Assembly (NCBI RefSeq): GCF_003226535.1
Contig: NZ_QKOB01000003.1
Span: 372,001-436,000, forward strand
DNA: 64,000 nucleotides
Reading direction: 5' to 3'
Origin: Meiothermus sp. Pnk-1
GTDB lineage: Bacteria > Deinococcota > Deinococci > Deinococcales > Thermaceae
Part shown: one piece after another, positions 53,574 to 62,233 of the stretch
Layout: each line of letters starts with the position of its first letter
How positions within the stretch are numbered: the stretch's first letter is position 1
Made by a program: the position numbers and the translations under genes
Notes under the pieces: model-generated
Told to the model about the DNA's origin: nothing
Database searches by the model: none
The model's input: only the letters and a program-made list of their open reading frames with translations

Positions 53574-54734
53574 CTAGTAGCTGCCGGGGTAGCGCAGCGG
53601 ACGGCTGGCCCGCTCCTTGGGGAAGACCGGGCGGCGGGAGCCCTCGAGGTACTGGAACTGCAGCCAGATGCTCTGGTTGAAGCCCTGGTACTTGGTCTTA
53701 CCGGTGTCGGAGGGTTTGAAGGAAAGCGGCCCAAAGGGGGTATCCATCTGTACCTTGGCCAGCGCTTCGGCGAGTTTGTCCTTGTCCGCCGATCCAGCGG
53801 CCTCGAGGGCCCGACCCAAGGAGAGCACGATGGTGTAGCCCATGGGGGCCATGTACTCGTCGGTGACCTCGCCGTACTTCTTGCGGTAGGCGCTTACAAA
53901 CTTGCGCGACTCGTTGTTGGCCACCGAGGGCAGCCAGGCGGTCATGCCGGCGATATCGTTGGAGAGGTTATTCTTCTCAAACCCAGCGGGCCAAGCCGGC
54001 GGCGCGCCGTAGATGAGCTTGGGCTCGAGACCCACCTGACGGGTCTGGGCGGCGATGGGCAGGGCGTCCACGTCGTAGCCGATCCAGTAGAGGATATCCG
54101 GCTTGAAGGATTTGAAGCGGGTCAGGATCGCGGTGAAGTTCCCCGAACCCGATTTGAAGGGTTCGGCCTGCACGGCAAATCCGACCTTCTTCAGCTGGTC
54201 TTGGTAGGTTTGGATGCCCGCCGAGCCGAAAGGGCCGTCTTCGTAGAGGATGGCCACCTTGCGCGCGCCCTCCTGTTGGTAGAGGTATTTGAAGAACTCC
54301 ATCGCGGCGGCGACGTTGTGGTAGTCCCAGGGGTGGTAGTGGAAGAAGCGATCATAGCCGCTGAAAGCCTGCTCGACCACGCTGCTGGCCGCGCCGATGC
54401 AGAGGAAGAGGGGCCCATACTGCTTGACCGGCCCGGAGAGCGCGAAGGTCACGCCGGAGGAGAGCCCGCCGATTACGATATCCACCTTGTCCACGGTCAT
54501 CAGCTTGGTGAGGGCCGGGACCGCCGCCGCCGCGGCGTTGCCGTCGTCGGCGATGACCAGCTCGAGCTTCACCTTTCCGGAAGCGTTGACCTGGTCGGCG
54601 GCCAGTTGGAGGCCGTACAGGGCAGCTTTGCCGGCCACGGTGGAAATGGGCAGGAGCACCCCTACCCGGGCGGTGGTTTGGGCCCAAGCCAGGCCCATCA
54701 GGATGAAGACAACCGCTAAGATGCCTCTTTTCAT
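53574..54734 (-). CDS. Liv-type periplasmic substrate-binding protein
   Basis: 386 residues. Signal peptide (about 1-18, ending AWAQ) followed by a type I periplasmic-binding fold: VGVLLPISTVAGKAALYGLQLAADQVNASGKVKLELVIADDGN. It lacks a lipobox. The ligand is unknown. In this family close relatives bind branched-chain amino acids, amides, urea or aromatic acids. Operon context (acyl-CoA synthetase, hydrolase, 3-hydroxybutyrate dehydrogenase) points to a carboxylate or hydroxy-acid. Its start overlaps the end of the MaoC gene. Confidence 0.88.
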   Translation of the reverse strand: MKRGILAVVFILMGLAWAQTTARVGVLLPISTVAGKAALYGLQLAADQVNASGKVKLELVIADDGNAAAAAVPALTKLMTVDKVDIVIGGLSSGVTFALSGPVKQYGPLFLCIGAASSVVEQAFSGYDRFFHYHPWDYHNVAAAMEFFKYLYQQEGARKVAILYEDGPFGSAGIQTYQDQLKKVGFAVQAEPFKSGSGNFTAILTRFKSFKPDILYWIGYDVDALPIAAQTRQVGLEPKLIYGAPPAWPAGFEKNNLSNDIAGMTAWLPSVANNESRKFVSAYRKKYGEVTDEYMAPMGYTIVLSLGRALEAAGSADKDKLAEALAKVQMDTPFGPLSFKPSDTGKTKYQGFNQSIWLQFQYLEGSRRPVFPKERASRPLRYPGSY

Positions 54735-55135
54735 GCTTCCTCCTCGTACAAAACCGTTGCCTCTCCTTCGATGACTTGTTCCCCGCGCTGGTTGGTGCAG
54801 ATGGTCGTTAGCGTGAGGATGGGCTTATCCTCTCGGATGGCCTTGACCGTGACGGTCGCGGTGATGGTATCCCCCAGCTTGGTGGGCTTGAGGAACCTGA
54901 GGGTCTGCCCTAGATAGACCGCCCCGACCCCTGGCAGCTTGGTACCGATACAGGTCGAGATCAGCCCGGCCACCAAGATGCCCTGGGCGATCCGCTCGCC
55001 AAAGCGGCTGCGCTTGGCGTACTCTGCGTCTACGTGGAGCGGATTGGTATCCCCTACTGCGCCGATGAACATCGCCACGCTGGCCTCGCTGATGGTCTGG
55101 GTGTAGCTGGCCGAATCGCCGACCCTAAACCTCAT
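54731..55135 (-). CDS. MaoC-like (R)-specific enoyl-CoA hydratase
   Basis: 134 residues, single hot-dog domain. The hydratase-2 motif has the catalytic Asp and His: FIGAVGDTNPLHVDAEYAKRSRFGERIAQGILVAGLIS. It would interconvert trans-enoyl-CoA and (R)-3-hydroxyacyl-CoA, as PhaJ does, which fits the 3-hydroxybutyrate dehydrogenase at the operon end. The ATG overlaps the hydrolase stop (ATGA), so it is coupled. The longer open frame upstream is a shadow of the hydrolase gene. Confidence 0.87.
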   Translation of the reverse strand: MRFRVGDSASYTQTISEASVAMFIGAVGDTNPLHVDAEYAKRSRFGERIAQGILVAGLISTCIGTKLPGVGAVYLGQTLRFLKPTKLGDTITATVTVKAIREDKPILTLTTICTNQRGEQVIEGEATVLYEEEA

Positions 55136-55935
55136 GCATCCACCTCCAAAAACTCCCGGATTTCCTGGGCCAAAAGGGTGGGCACCTCGGCCGGGGCGGC
55201 GTGCCCGGTTTGGGGTAAGACCCGGTGCTTGGCCCCCGGGATGGCTTGGGCAATCTCCTGGGCGTATAGGGGGGGAAACAGCAGGTCCTCCTCGCCCGAG
55301 AGCACCAGGGTCGGCGCGGTGACGCCGCGCAGTTGGGGCCGCAGGTCGCCGAGGGTGAAGAACCCGGCCATCAGGTTGCGCTGGGCCTCTGCGGTAGGGG
55401 CGGCGAGCTTCATCTGCTCCAACGAAGCTGCGCTGTCTACCTCGGGGTGGGCCTCGAGATGGGCCCGTCCCCAGATCCAGGGCAAGGCGATGCGCAGTCG
55501 TCCCTCGGGGCCGCCCCATTCCAGCCCGAGCCGCCAGCTCTCGACCTTGGCCCGGATCAGCGGGTCAATCCGAGATGTGGTGCAGAGCAGGATCAGCTTG
55601 TGCAGGCCAGCAGGTTGGCGCGCCGCGTGGACCTGGGCCACGATCCCGCCGTTGGAGAGGCCCAGCAGGTGGTAGCGCTCGATGCTCAGCGCCCTGAGCA
55701 GCGCCTCCAGGTCATCGGCGTGGAGCTGGGGGGTGTAGACCCCTGGGGGGGTGCTCGAGCGCCCTTGTCCGCGCATGTCGTAGCGCAAGACCCTAAACCC
55801 CCTCAGGTGCGGCATTAAGGGCTCCCAAGCCTCGACCCGCTGAAAGATGCCGTTGGCCAGCACCAGCACAGGGCTGTCCATGCTGCCTTCCATTTGGTAG
55901 TAGAGTTCGATGCCGTTCGCGCTGACCTTAGGCAT
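55132..55935 (-). CDS. Alpha/beta hydrolase (3-oxoadipate enol-lactonase-like)
   Basis: 267 residues. Nucleophile elbow GLSNGG (Ser in LLGLSNGGIVAQ), oxyanion region LANGIFQRVEAWEPL, acid in LSGEEDLLFP, and the catalytic His in PQTGHAAPAE. The sequence is most like PcaD-type enol-lactonases and related esterases. In this operon it could open a lactone or cleave an ester before CoA activation. GGAGGT lies seven bases before the ATG, which lies inside the end of the synthetase gene. Confidence 0.85.
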   Translation of the reverse strand: MPKVSANGIELYYQMEGSMDSPVLVLANGIFQRVEAWEPLMPHLRGFRVLRYDMRGQGRSSTPPGVYTPQLHADDLEALLRALSIERYHLLGLSNGGIVAQVHAARQPAGLHKLILLCTTSRIDPLIRAKVESWRLGLEWGGPEGRLRIALPWIWGRAHLEAHPEVDSAASLEQMKLAAPTAEAQRNLMAGFFTLGDLRPQLRGVTAPTLVLSGEEDLLFPPLYAQEIAQAIPGAKHRVLPQTGHAAPAEVPTLLAQEIREFLEVDA

Positions 55936-57418
55936 TTCGACCTCCGAAGCGCTTGGCCAGTTCGGCCTTGAGGATTTTGCCGGGGCCGCTTTTGGGTAGT
56001 TCCTCCAGGAATACGAAGTGCTTGGGAATCTTGTACCCGGCCAGCCTGCCCTTGAGGAAGGCGCGAAACTCCTCTTCCCAGCCGTGACCCTGAGCGGCCG
56101 CTTCGGCCTTGAGCGCGATGGCCGCCAAACCCACCTCGCCCCACTGGGCATCGGGTACGCCCACCACAGCGCACTCCGCCACCGCGGGATGGTCGTAGAG
56201 GGCGCGTTCGACCTCGATGGGGTAGACGTTTTCGCCCCCCGAGATGAACATCTCCTTGACCCGTCCCACGATGTAAAACCGCCCTTCCGCGTCCCGCCGG
56301 GCCAGGTCGCCGGTCTTGAGCCAGTCGCGCCCCTCGTGCCTGACCAGACACCTTGCGGTGTCCTCGGGGCGTTCGAAGTACCCCGACATCAGCGTCGGCC
56401 CGCTGAGCCAGAGTTCGCCCTCGCTGTGGGCTTCCTTTCCCTCCGCGTCCATCAGCTTGGCCCACAGGTGGGGCATCGGTCGCCCCACCGATTCCGGGTA
56501 GCGCTCGGCCTCGTCAGCTTCGAAGGTGAAGCAGTTCACCCCGCACTCGGTCAGGCCGTAGCCTTGTTTGAAGCGGAGCCCCTTAGCCCGGTACGCCTCG
56601 CGTACCGGAGCCGGGCAGGGTGCGCCGCCGGAGATGGCCCAGCGCACGCTGGAGAAATCCGTTCGCTCAAAATCCGGATGGTGGGCGAGCATCTGGTACA
56701 TGGTGGGTACCAAGAACAACAGGCTCACCCGGTGCTGGCTCACCCAGGCCAGGTACTCGGCGGGGTCGAACCTCTCCTGGATCAGCACGCTCGCCCCCAG
56801 GTACAGCAGCGGGGTGCAGAGGGCGTTCAAGGCCGCGTGGAACATCGGGGTGGCGACGATGTAGCGGTCCTGGGGGGAGAGTCCCCAGCTCATGCAGGTC
56901 TGGAAGGCGTTCGTGAGCAGTTGCCGGTAGGGGATCAGCGCGCCTTTGGGTAGCCCGGTGGTGCCCCCGGTGAAGAGGATCAACCCCGGGTCTTCCAGCT
57001 CCACACGGTGTGCAGGGAGCGGGGCCGGGGGCAGGGCGGCCAGGGCCTCGAGGGGGTATGCGCGGGAGTCCAGGGCGTGGGCTAGCTCTGCCAACCCGTC
57101 GCTGTAGAAGAGGGCTCGAGGCCGGGTGTATTCCAGCAGCCCTTGCAGCTCGGCCCTGGACAGGCGGTGGTTGAAGAGGGTAGGGATGCAGCCCAACAGC
57201 GGCGCGGCGAAGTACAGCTCGAGGTAGCCGATATGGTTCCACCCCAACACCCCCACCCGCTCCCCCTGGCCGATCCCCAGCCCAGCCAGGGATTCGGCGG
57301 CGCGTACAGCCCGGGCATATAGCTCCTGGTAGCTGATCCAGCCCTCCCGCCAGAAGACCGCCGGGCGGTCGGGGTGGTATTCGGCCAGGCGCGCCAGCCA
57401 GTTGGCGTTAAGTTCCAT
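55928..57418 (-). CDS. AMP-forming acyl-CoA synthetase
   Basis: 496 residues of the ANL superfamily. P-loop LILFTGGTTGLPKGALIP, the A5-type motif KQGYGLTECGVNCF, and the A8 hinge YIVGRVKEMFISGGENVYPIEVE; the catalytic C-terminal Lys is in ELPKSGPGKILKAEL. It activates a carboxylic acid (fatty or hydroxy acid) via an acyl-adenylate. The ATG overlaps the end of the FabH-like gene, with GGGAGAGGGG upstream. Its place between the FabH-like enzyme and a hydrolase makes the true acyl substrate an open question. Confidence 0.9.
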   Translation of the reverse strand: MELNANWLARLAEYHPDRPAVFWREGWISYQELYARAVRAAESLAGLGIGQGERVGVLGWNHIGYLELYFAAPLLGCIPTLFNHRLSRAELQGLLEYTRPRALFYSDGLAELAHALDSRAYPLEALAALPPAPLPAHRVELEDPGLILFTGGTTGLPKGALIPYRQLLTNAFQTCMSWGLSPQDRYIVATPMFHAALNALCTPLLYLGASVLIQERFDPAEYLAWVSQHRVSLLFLVPTMYQMLAHHPDFERTDFSSVRWAISGGAPCPAPVREAYRAKGLRFKQGYGLTECGVNCFTFEADEAERYPESVGRPMPHLWAKLMDAEGKEAHSEGELWLSGPTLMSGYFERPEDTARCLVRHEGRDWLKTGDLARRDAEGRFYIVGRVKEMFISGGENVYPIEVERALYDHPAVAECAVVGVPDAQWGEVGLAAIALKAEAAAQGHGWEEEFRAFLKGRLAGYKIPKHFVFLEELPKSGPGKILKAELAKRFGGRNA

Positions 57419-58418
57419 TGCCCCTCTCCCAACGCAGCACCGCGGCCCCCCAGTGGTACCCGACCCCGGCCGCGGCGAGGGCGATGAGGCTACCGGGGCC
57501 GATCTTTCCCGCATCCCGGGCCAGCTTGAGCGAGAGGATCGGGTCGAGCTGGCCCAGATGGCCGTACTCGGCCAGGTAGATGCACTGCTCCTCGGCTATC
57601 CCTAACCCCTCGAGCACCGCCCGGTGCGCCGAGGGTTTCATGTGCAGCAAGGCCAGGTAATCCAGATCGGCGGCGGTGTATCCGGCGTCGTGCAAGGCCC
57701 CCTGGATGACCTCGAGGAAACCCGGCAGGGAGACGGCCTCGAGCCGGGTCTTCATCCACTCGGGGTTGGTCACGCGCAGCTTGAACTGCCCGGCATTTTC
57801 CGGGGTGACGGGGGCGGCGGTCCCGCCCACCGGGACCAGCACGCTCTGGGCCAGGGTGGGATCGGTCTTGAGCCGGGTGGAGAGGAGCCGGATCCCCGGC
57901 CCCCCGCGCCGCAAGACGGCAGCCCCCCCGCCCGCGGCCAGGTCGTACATAAAGCGCACGGTTTCGTCGGTGTAGTCGATCAGATCGCCGTTGCGGTAAC
58001 CCCCGGCTACCAGGATCACCTCCACCTCGGGCCGCGCGGCGAACAGCCCCTGGGCTACGGTGAGGGCGGTGATAAAGCTGGCGCACTTTTGGTTGATGTC
58101 GAAGCCCCAGGCCCGGTTTGCAGCGACCTCCAGGGCGATGTAGGGCGCGCTCGTCCACACCGGGTAATCTTTGTACTCCTCGACGATGGAGAGCACCACG
58201 TCTACCTCCGCACCGCTTGCCTCGGCATCCTTCAGGGCTTCTGCCGCAGCCTTGGCGGCCATCTTGGCGGGGTCGTCGCCGGGGCCGGGTACGGGCTTCT
58301 GGTGGATGCCCAGCTTCTCCCGTACTACCCACTCCGGCAGCCCCGACCGCAGGGCGATTTCGCCGCTGGTCATGCGTGGAACGGGTAGATAGACCCCTAG
58401 GCCGCTGAGGTAAGCCAT
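57408..58418 (-). CDS. FabH-like (KAS III family) condensing enzyme with altered active site
   Basis: 336 residues of the thiolase fold. Catalytic Cys in NQKCASFITAL and His in LALLHMKPSAHRAVL. Where FabH has the third active-site residue Asn (YGNTS...), this protein reads EYGHLGQLDPILSL, so the Asn is replaced by His. It may therefore catalyse transfer or condensation different from fatty-acid initiation. It is the first gene of the long operon, preceded by a -10 TAGACT (58445-58450) and the shared palindrome. AGAGG is seven to eight bases before the ATG. Confidence 0.85.
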   Translation of the reverse strand: MAYLSGLGVYLPVPRMTSGEIALRSGLPEWVVREKLGIHQKPVPGPGDDPAKMAAKAAAEALKDAEASGAEVDVVLSIVEEYKDYPVWTSAPYIALEVAANRAWGFDINQKCASFITALTVAQGLFAARPEVEVILVAGGYRNGDLIDYTDETVRFMYDLAAGGGAAVLRRGGPGIRLLSTRLKTDPTLAQSVLVPVGGTAAPVTPENAGQFKLRVTNPEWMKTRLEAVSLPGFLEVIQGALHDAGYTAADLDYLALLHMKPSAHRAVLEGLGIAEEQCIYLAEYGHLGQLDPILSLKLARDAGKIGPGSLIALAAAGVGYHWGAAVLRWERGNGT

Positions 58419-58444
58419 GATGAACCTCTGACTTGATCGCCAAA

Positions 58445-58494
58445 AGTCTATCGGGTGGCTGTTACAAGCTTGTTACAAAGGTGGGCGTTAAACT
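58445..58494. promoter_or_regulatory. Symmetrical divergent promoter region with GTTACAA boxes
   Basis: Minus-strand -10 TAGACT (58445-58450) and plus-strand -10 TAAACT (58489-58494) lie at nearly equal distance on either side of GTTACAA-GCTT-GTTACAA (58461-58478). Its centre ACAAGCTTGT is a ten-base palindrome. The boxes occupy both -35 positions, and neither promoter has a good -35 hexamer, as expected for activator-dependent promoters. The direct repeat period is 11 bases, about one helical turn. Confidence 0.6.
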
Positions 58495-58501
58495 GGGTGT
58501 A

Positions 58502-61177
58502 ATGCCTTACCGCGTGCCCAAGAGCCGCCTGCTTCCCCCGCGCACCGCCCACGAGGTTCGCCGGGAGCGGCTTTTGCATACCCTCCGCCAGGGCTTCCCC
58601 CAAAGCCCGGTGCTGGTGCTGGCCGCGGGGGCGGGTTACGGGAAGTCCACCCTTATGGCCTCCTACGGAGGGCTGTGGCTCTCCCTGGGGGAGGAGGCCA
58701 AAGACCCGGTGGCGCTGGGCTGGCATTTGCTCGAGGCCTACCGCCCCCGGCTAAAAGATCCAGATGAAATTGAACAGGCCCTCGAGCGCGGCGCCTGGAC
58801 GTTGGCGGGAGAGGCGTTGTTGGAGGAGGTGAGCGCGCTCGAGCCCCACACCCTGGTGCTGGACGAAGCTCAGCGGGCCGCCAGCCGCGAGGCGGTCTCG
58901 CTGGTTCGGACGCTGGCCCAGGCCCCGCAGGTGAACGTGGCCGTCCTCTCCCGCCGGGCCGCGCCGTGGGAGGTGCTGGGAAGGGTGATCGGGGAAGCGG
59001 AGCTGGCCTTTGACCCCAACGAGGCGCTCTTGCTGGCTCGAGCCCTCACCCCCGAACTCCCGGCTTTCGAGGTGGAGCGGGCCCACAGCCTGGTGCGGGG
59101 GTGGCCGCTGGGGCTGCGCCTGTTGTTGCGGGCCATGCAGCGGGGCATCCAGCCCGAGGAGGCCCTCTACGCCCACCCCGATGCGGCGGGCCTGCTCGCG
59201 TATCTGCTGCCGGGATTGCCCGAAGCGGTGCAGAGGTTGGCAGCCCGCGCGAGCGTGCTGGGGGAGTTGGGGCCGGAGGAGGCGGAACTTTTGGGCGTTC
59301 CCAACGTCGGTCTCGAGTTCTACGCCGAAGACCTTCTGCTCGAGCGCGTGGGTTCCCGGCTGCGCTTTCACCCCCTGGTGCGCCGGGCCTTGATGGGCAC
59401 GCTCGAGCCCGCCGAGACCCGGACTTTGCTCAGCAAGGCCGCAGATGCGGCGATGGCGCGCGGAGAAGGGGTAAGGGCGGCGGGGTATTTGCTGGAGGCT
59501 GGGCGGTTAGGCCACGCGGCGGATCTGCTGCTCGAGCAAGGCGAGGGGTGGCTGGCCTCAGGGCTCATGCATACCGTCCTGAGCCTCTTGGACCGCATGC
59601 CGGATTCGCTGGTACAAGCCCGGCCCGGCCTGCTCTACCTGCGGGCCGAGGCCTTGCGCCAGGCCGGTCGCTACGCCCAGGCCGAGGCTGCCTACCGCGA
59701 GGCGCTCTCGGCGGGGGTCGGGCGGGCGTTGCTGGGGTTGTCGCGCCTGTACCTCGACACGGTGGAGCCGGCCAAGGCCTGGCCCTACCTGGAGGCGGCC
59801 CAGGTCCAGTTTCCCGAGGCGGTGCGGGCCTTGCGGGCGGAGAACCTGCTCAATGCGGGCCGGGTGGAGGAGGCCGCGGCGCTCGGATTGACCGGGCCCA
59901 GGGTGCTGCTGCGCAGCGGACACCCCATCTGGGCGCTCGAGCTGCTGCGGGAAAGCCCGGCGCCCCAGGTGGACCGCCCACCCGGCAACCACCGCGAGGA
60001 TGCCCTGCTCCTCTCGCTGCTAGAGGCCATCGCGGGGAGCGCGCAGGCCGCCGAGGCCGCCGCGTTGCGGGGGCGCAAGCGGGGCGAGGCCACGGGCAGC
60101 CCCTTTGTGGTGGCGCTGGCCGAGGCCCGGCTGGGCCATGCCCTGCTGGCGCAAAACCGCTGGGAGGAGGCTCGGGCTGCCTATGAGCGGGCCCTTTCGC
60201 TGGCCGAGGGCGGACCGGGACGGCTCAAGGTCGAGGCCCTCGGGGGGCTCGCGGCCACCGACGGGGAGGCGGCTTACGCCGAGATGGTGCGGTTGGCCCG
60301 GGAGTCTGGCGATGCCTGGGTGGAAGCCTTTATGACCCTTGTCGTAGCCTACGCCCGGCGGCGCCAGGGGAAGACCTTCGCCTTGCCAGCCCTGGCCGTA
60401 CAGGATCCGTTTTTGCTCGAGCTGGCCGAGGCATACCCCTGGGACCAGGGGGGCGCGGCGACCCTGGAGCGCTACCCCTTCCTGGGCGAGGCCACGCTGT
60501 TTGCCCCTCCCGTTGAGCGGGTGCGGCGCCTGCTGTGGGAGATGGGGCAGCTCGAGGTCGCCTACCATCCCGGGGTGCGGGTGGAGATACGGGCTTTGGG
60601 GGGGCTATCGGTTGCGGTGAACGGCCAGGCGGCGCGCTTCAGGCGGGAGAAAACCCAGCTTCTGTTGGCTTTGTTGTTGCTACGGGATTGGGGCAAGGAG
60701 GAGCTGATGGAGGCGCTGGAGGTATCGGACGGCGAGTTTCGGGTGCTGTGGTCGGAGCTGTTGCACCTCTTGGAGCCGGGTCGTCCCGCCCGCACTCCGG
60801 GGTATTTCTGCAAGCCGTATGGCCTGGTACGGCGGCCTGAGCTATGGGTAGACCTGTGGGAGCTCGAGCGCCAGAACTTTGCCCCGCCCTTCGCCGGCCT
60901 CGAGCATCCGTTGCTGGAGGAAACCCGAGCCGAGCTGACCCAGCAGTACCGGCAGCGGATGCTCCGCCGCGGCGATGAGGAAGCCCTGCTGGAAGCCCTC
61001 CGCCTGGACCCGCTGGACGAGGCGCTGGTAGAGCGCTTGCTACAGACCACACAGGCCGAGGCGGCGTGGTCCGCCTACACCCGGGCGCTGCGCGAGCTTG
61101 GGCTCGAGCCTGACGCCCTGTTGGTGCGCAGGGCTAGGCTGAGACTGAACCCCCCGGCTGCTGGAACTGCTGGATAA
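58502..61177 (+). CDS. MalT/SARP-like transcriptional regulator with NTPase and BTAD domains
   Basis: 891 residues. The N-terminal STAND-type NTPase has the P-loop AAGAGYGKSTL (near residue 42) and Walker B HTLVLDEAQRA. A long TPR-like superhelix follows (about 330-680). The C-terminal part has a SARP-like winged helix (EIRALGGLSVAVNGQAARFRREKTQLLLALLLL) and a BTAD-type helical domain ending in LRELGLEPDALLVRRARLR. Such proteins are ligand-dependent activators. It is divergent from the long acyl/Liv operon and is its probable regulator. TAAACT ends seven bases before the ATG: leaderless. Confidence 0.85.
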   Translation: MPYRVPKSRLLPPRTAHEVRRERLLHTLRQGFPQSPVLVLAAGAGYGKSTLMASYGGLWLSLGEEAKDPVALGWHLLEAYRPRLKDPDEIEQALERGAWTLAGEALLEEVSALEPHTLVLDEAQRAASREAVSLVRTLAQAPQVNVAVLSRRAAPWEVLGRVIGEAELAFDPNEALLLARALTPELPAFEVERAHSLVRGWPLGLRLLLRAMQRGIQPEEALYAHPDAAGLLAYLLPGLPEAVQRLAARASVLGELGPEEAELLGVPNVGLEFYAEDLLLERVGSRLRFHPLVRRALMGTLEPAETRTLLSKAADAAMARGEGVRAAGYLLEAGRLGHAADLLLEQGEGWLASGLMHTVLSLLDRMPDSLVQARPGLLYLRAEALRQAGRYAQAEAAYREALSAGVGRALLGLSRLYLDTVEPAKAWPYLEAAQVQFPEAVRALRAENLLNAGRVEEAAALGLTGPRVLLRSGHPIWALELLRESPAPQVDRPPGNHREDALLLSLLEAIAGSAQAAEAAALRGRKRGEATGSPFVVALAEARLGHALLAQNRWEEARAAYERALSLAEGGPGRLKVEALGGLAATDGEAAYAEMVRLARESGDAWVEAFMTLVVAYARRRQGKTFALPALAVQDPFLLELAEAYPWDQGGAATLERYPFLGEATLFAPPVERVRRLLWEMGQLEVAYHPGVRVEIRALGGLSVAVNGQAARFRREKTQLLLALLLLRDWGKEELMEALEVSDGEFRVLWSELLHLLEPGRPARTPGYFCKPYGLVRRPELWVDLWELERQNFAPPFAGLEHPLLEETRAELTQQYRQRMLRRGDEEALLEALRLDPLDEALVERLLQTTQAEAAWSAYTRALRELGLEPDALLVRRARLRLNPPAAGTAG

Positions 61178-61745
61178 ACCGCTGTAGCCGTGCAAAACGC
61201 TCCAGCAGCGAGGGGGCTTCGAGCAGATACTGTCGCAAAGGGGCATCCGCGCCGAGGTTTACGCACAAGAACGAAGCATGGTACAGCGGGTCGTCGGGTA
61301 GGCTGTGGATAGCCTGCTCCAGCGCTTTAGGGTCCATGCGCCCTTGGGCGAAGCTGCGAAAGGCTTCCATGGCGTCCCAAGCGGCGATGCGCTCCGCGGC
61401 CAGGTCACCGCGCTCGAGGGGGTAGGGCTGCTCGGGAATCGAGAGGTAGGGGTGTTCGCTGGCGTCTACGTCCTCAACCCGGCAGCGCTCAGTGCCCCGC
61501 GTGAGCATAGTGAAGGTGCCGTCAGGGTTCTCTGATACCGCCATCACCTCGACGATTCCGCCGATTGAGCGCATCTGTCCCGGCTCCGGACCCGCCAGGG
61601 TGATGACGAACCTGCGCTTTTCCTGGGGCAGGGCGAGCAGGTCCCGGGTCATCTGCTTGTAGCGCTCCTCGAAGATGAACAATGGGATCAAGAGGCCCGG
61701 GAAGACCACGGTCTCCGGCAGGGGGAACAGGGGAAGGCGGCTCAC
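61134..61745 (-). CDS. LON substrate-binding-domain protein
   Basis: 203 residues corresponding to the N-terminal LON domain alone (PF02190): LPLFPLPETVVFPGLLIPLFIFEERYKQM ... GGIVEV ... GTERCRVEDV. A helical bundle follows (about 110-195). There is no AAA or protease domain, so it is one of the stand-alone LON proteins, of unknown role. Start GTG 61743-61745; TAAGCT (61752-61757) ends six bases upstream and no Shine-Dalgarno is present: leaderless. Its last 44 bases overlap the end of the regulator gene on the other strand. Confidence 0.87.
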   Translation of the reverse strand: MSRLPLFPLPETVVFPGLLIPLFIFEERYKQMTRDLLALPQEKRRFVITLAGPEPGQMRSIGGIVEVMAVSENPDGTFTMLTRGTERCRVEDVDASEHPYLSIPEQPYPLERGDLAAERIAAWDAMEAFRSFAQGRMDPKALEQAIHSLPDDPLYHASFLCVNLGADAPLRQYLLEAPSLLERFARLQRFIQQFQQPGGSVSA

Positions 61746-61789
61746 GGGATCAGCTTAGGCCGGATCGGCGGGGATAAAAGCGGCCTGGT

Positions 61790-62233
61790 CTAGCTTCTCG
61801 CCTGCCGGAAGCTGGCCCAGCGCTCCTCGAGCTTCTCGAAAATGCGCTCGAGCTTGCCCTTGGGTAGGATCACCTGCTCAGTCTGGCCCTCGCCGATGAG
61901 GTCGCCGAGTTCGTTCCACACCTTGAGGGCGGTCCAAACACGGTTGCCCTCGGTGCGGGTGTGCTCGGCCAAGAGCCGCACCTTCATCCCCGGCAGGGCC
62001 GAGGCCAGGTGGTTGACGCTGACCTTCGAACCGATGCCCTCCTCGCCCTCCTCGAGGAAGTCGAGGATGATCATGCGCCCGGCCATCTCCATGTGCTTGG
62101 CCATCCAGTAGGTGGCGTAGACGGCGTGCAGCTTGCCCAGCCGGGGGTCGTGGGGGTGCTCGAAGTCTACGGTCATCTCATCGGTGACGGTGAGCTCGAG
62201 GGTGGCTTGATATCCGATGGGGATGGGCTTCAT
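61790..62233 (-). CDS. FlK-like hot-dog thioesterase
   Basis: 147 residues, single hot-dog domain in the style of fluoroacetyl-CoA-specific thioesterases (VDFEHPHDPRLGKLHAVYATYWMAKHMEMAGRMIILDFLEEGEEGIGSKVSVNHLASALPGMKVRLLAEHTRTEG). It overlaps the paaK stop (ATGA) and is co-translated with it, so it may release CoA from aromatic or blocked acyl-CoAs. GAGGA lies seven bases before the ATG. Confidence 0.8.
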   Translation of the reverse strand: MKPIPIGYQATLELTVTDEMTVDFEHPHDPRLGKLHAVYATYWMAKHMEMAGRMIILDFLEEGEEGIGSKVSVNHLASALPGMKVRLLAEHTRTEGNRVWTALKVWNELGDLIGEGQTEQVILPKGKLERIFEKLEERWASFRQARS

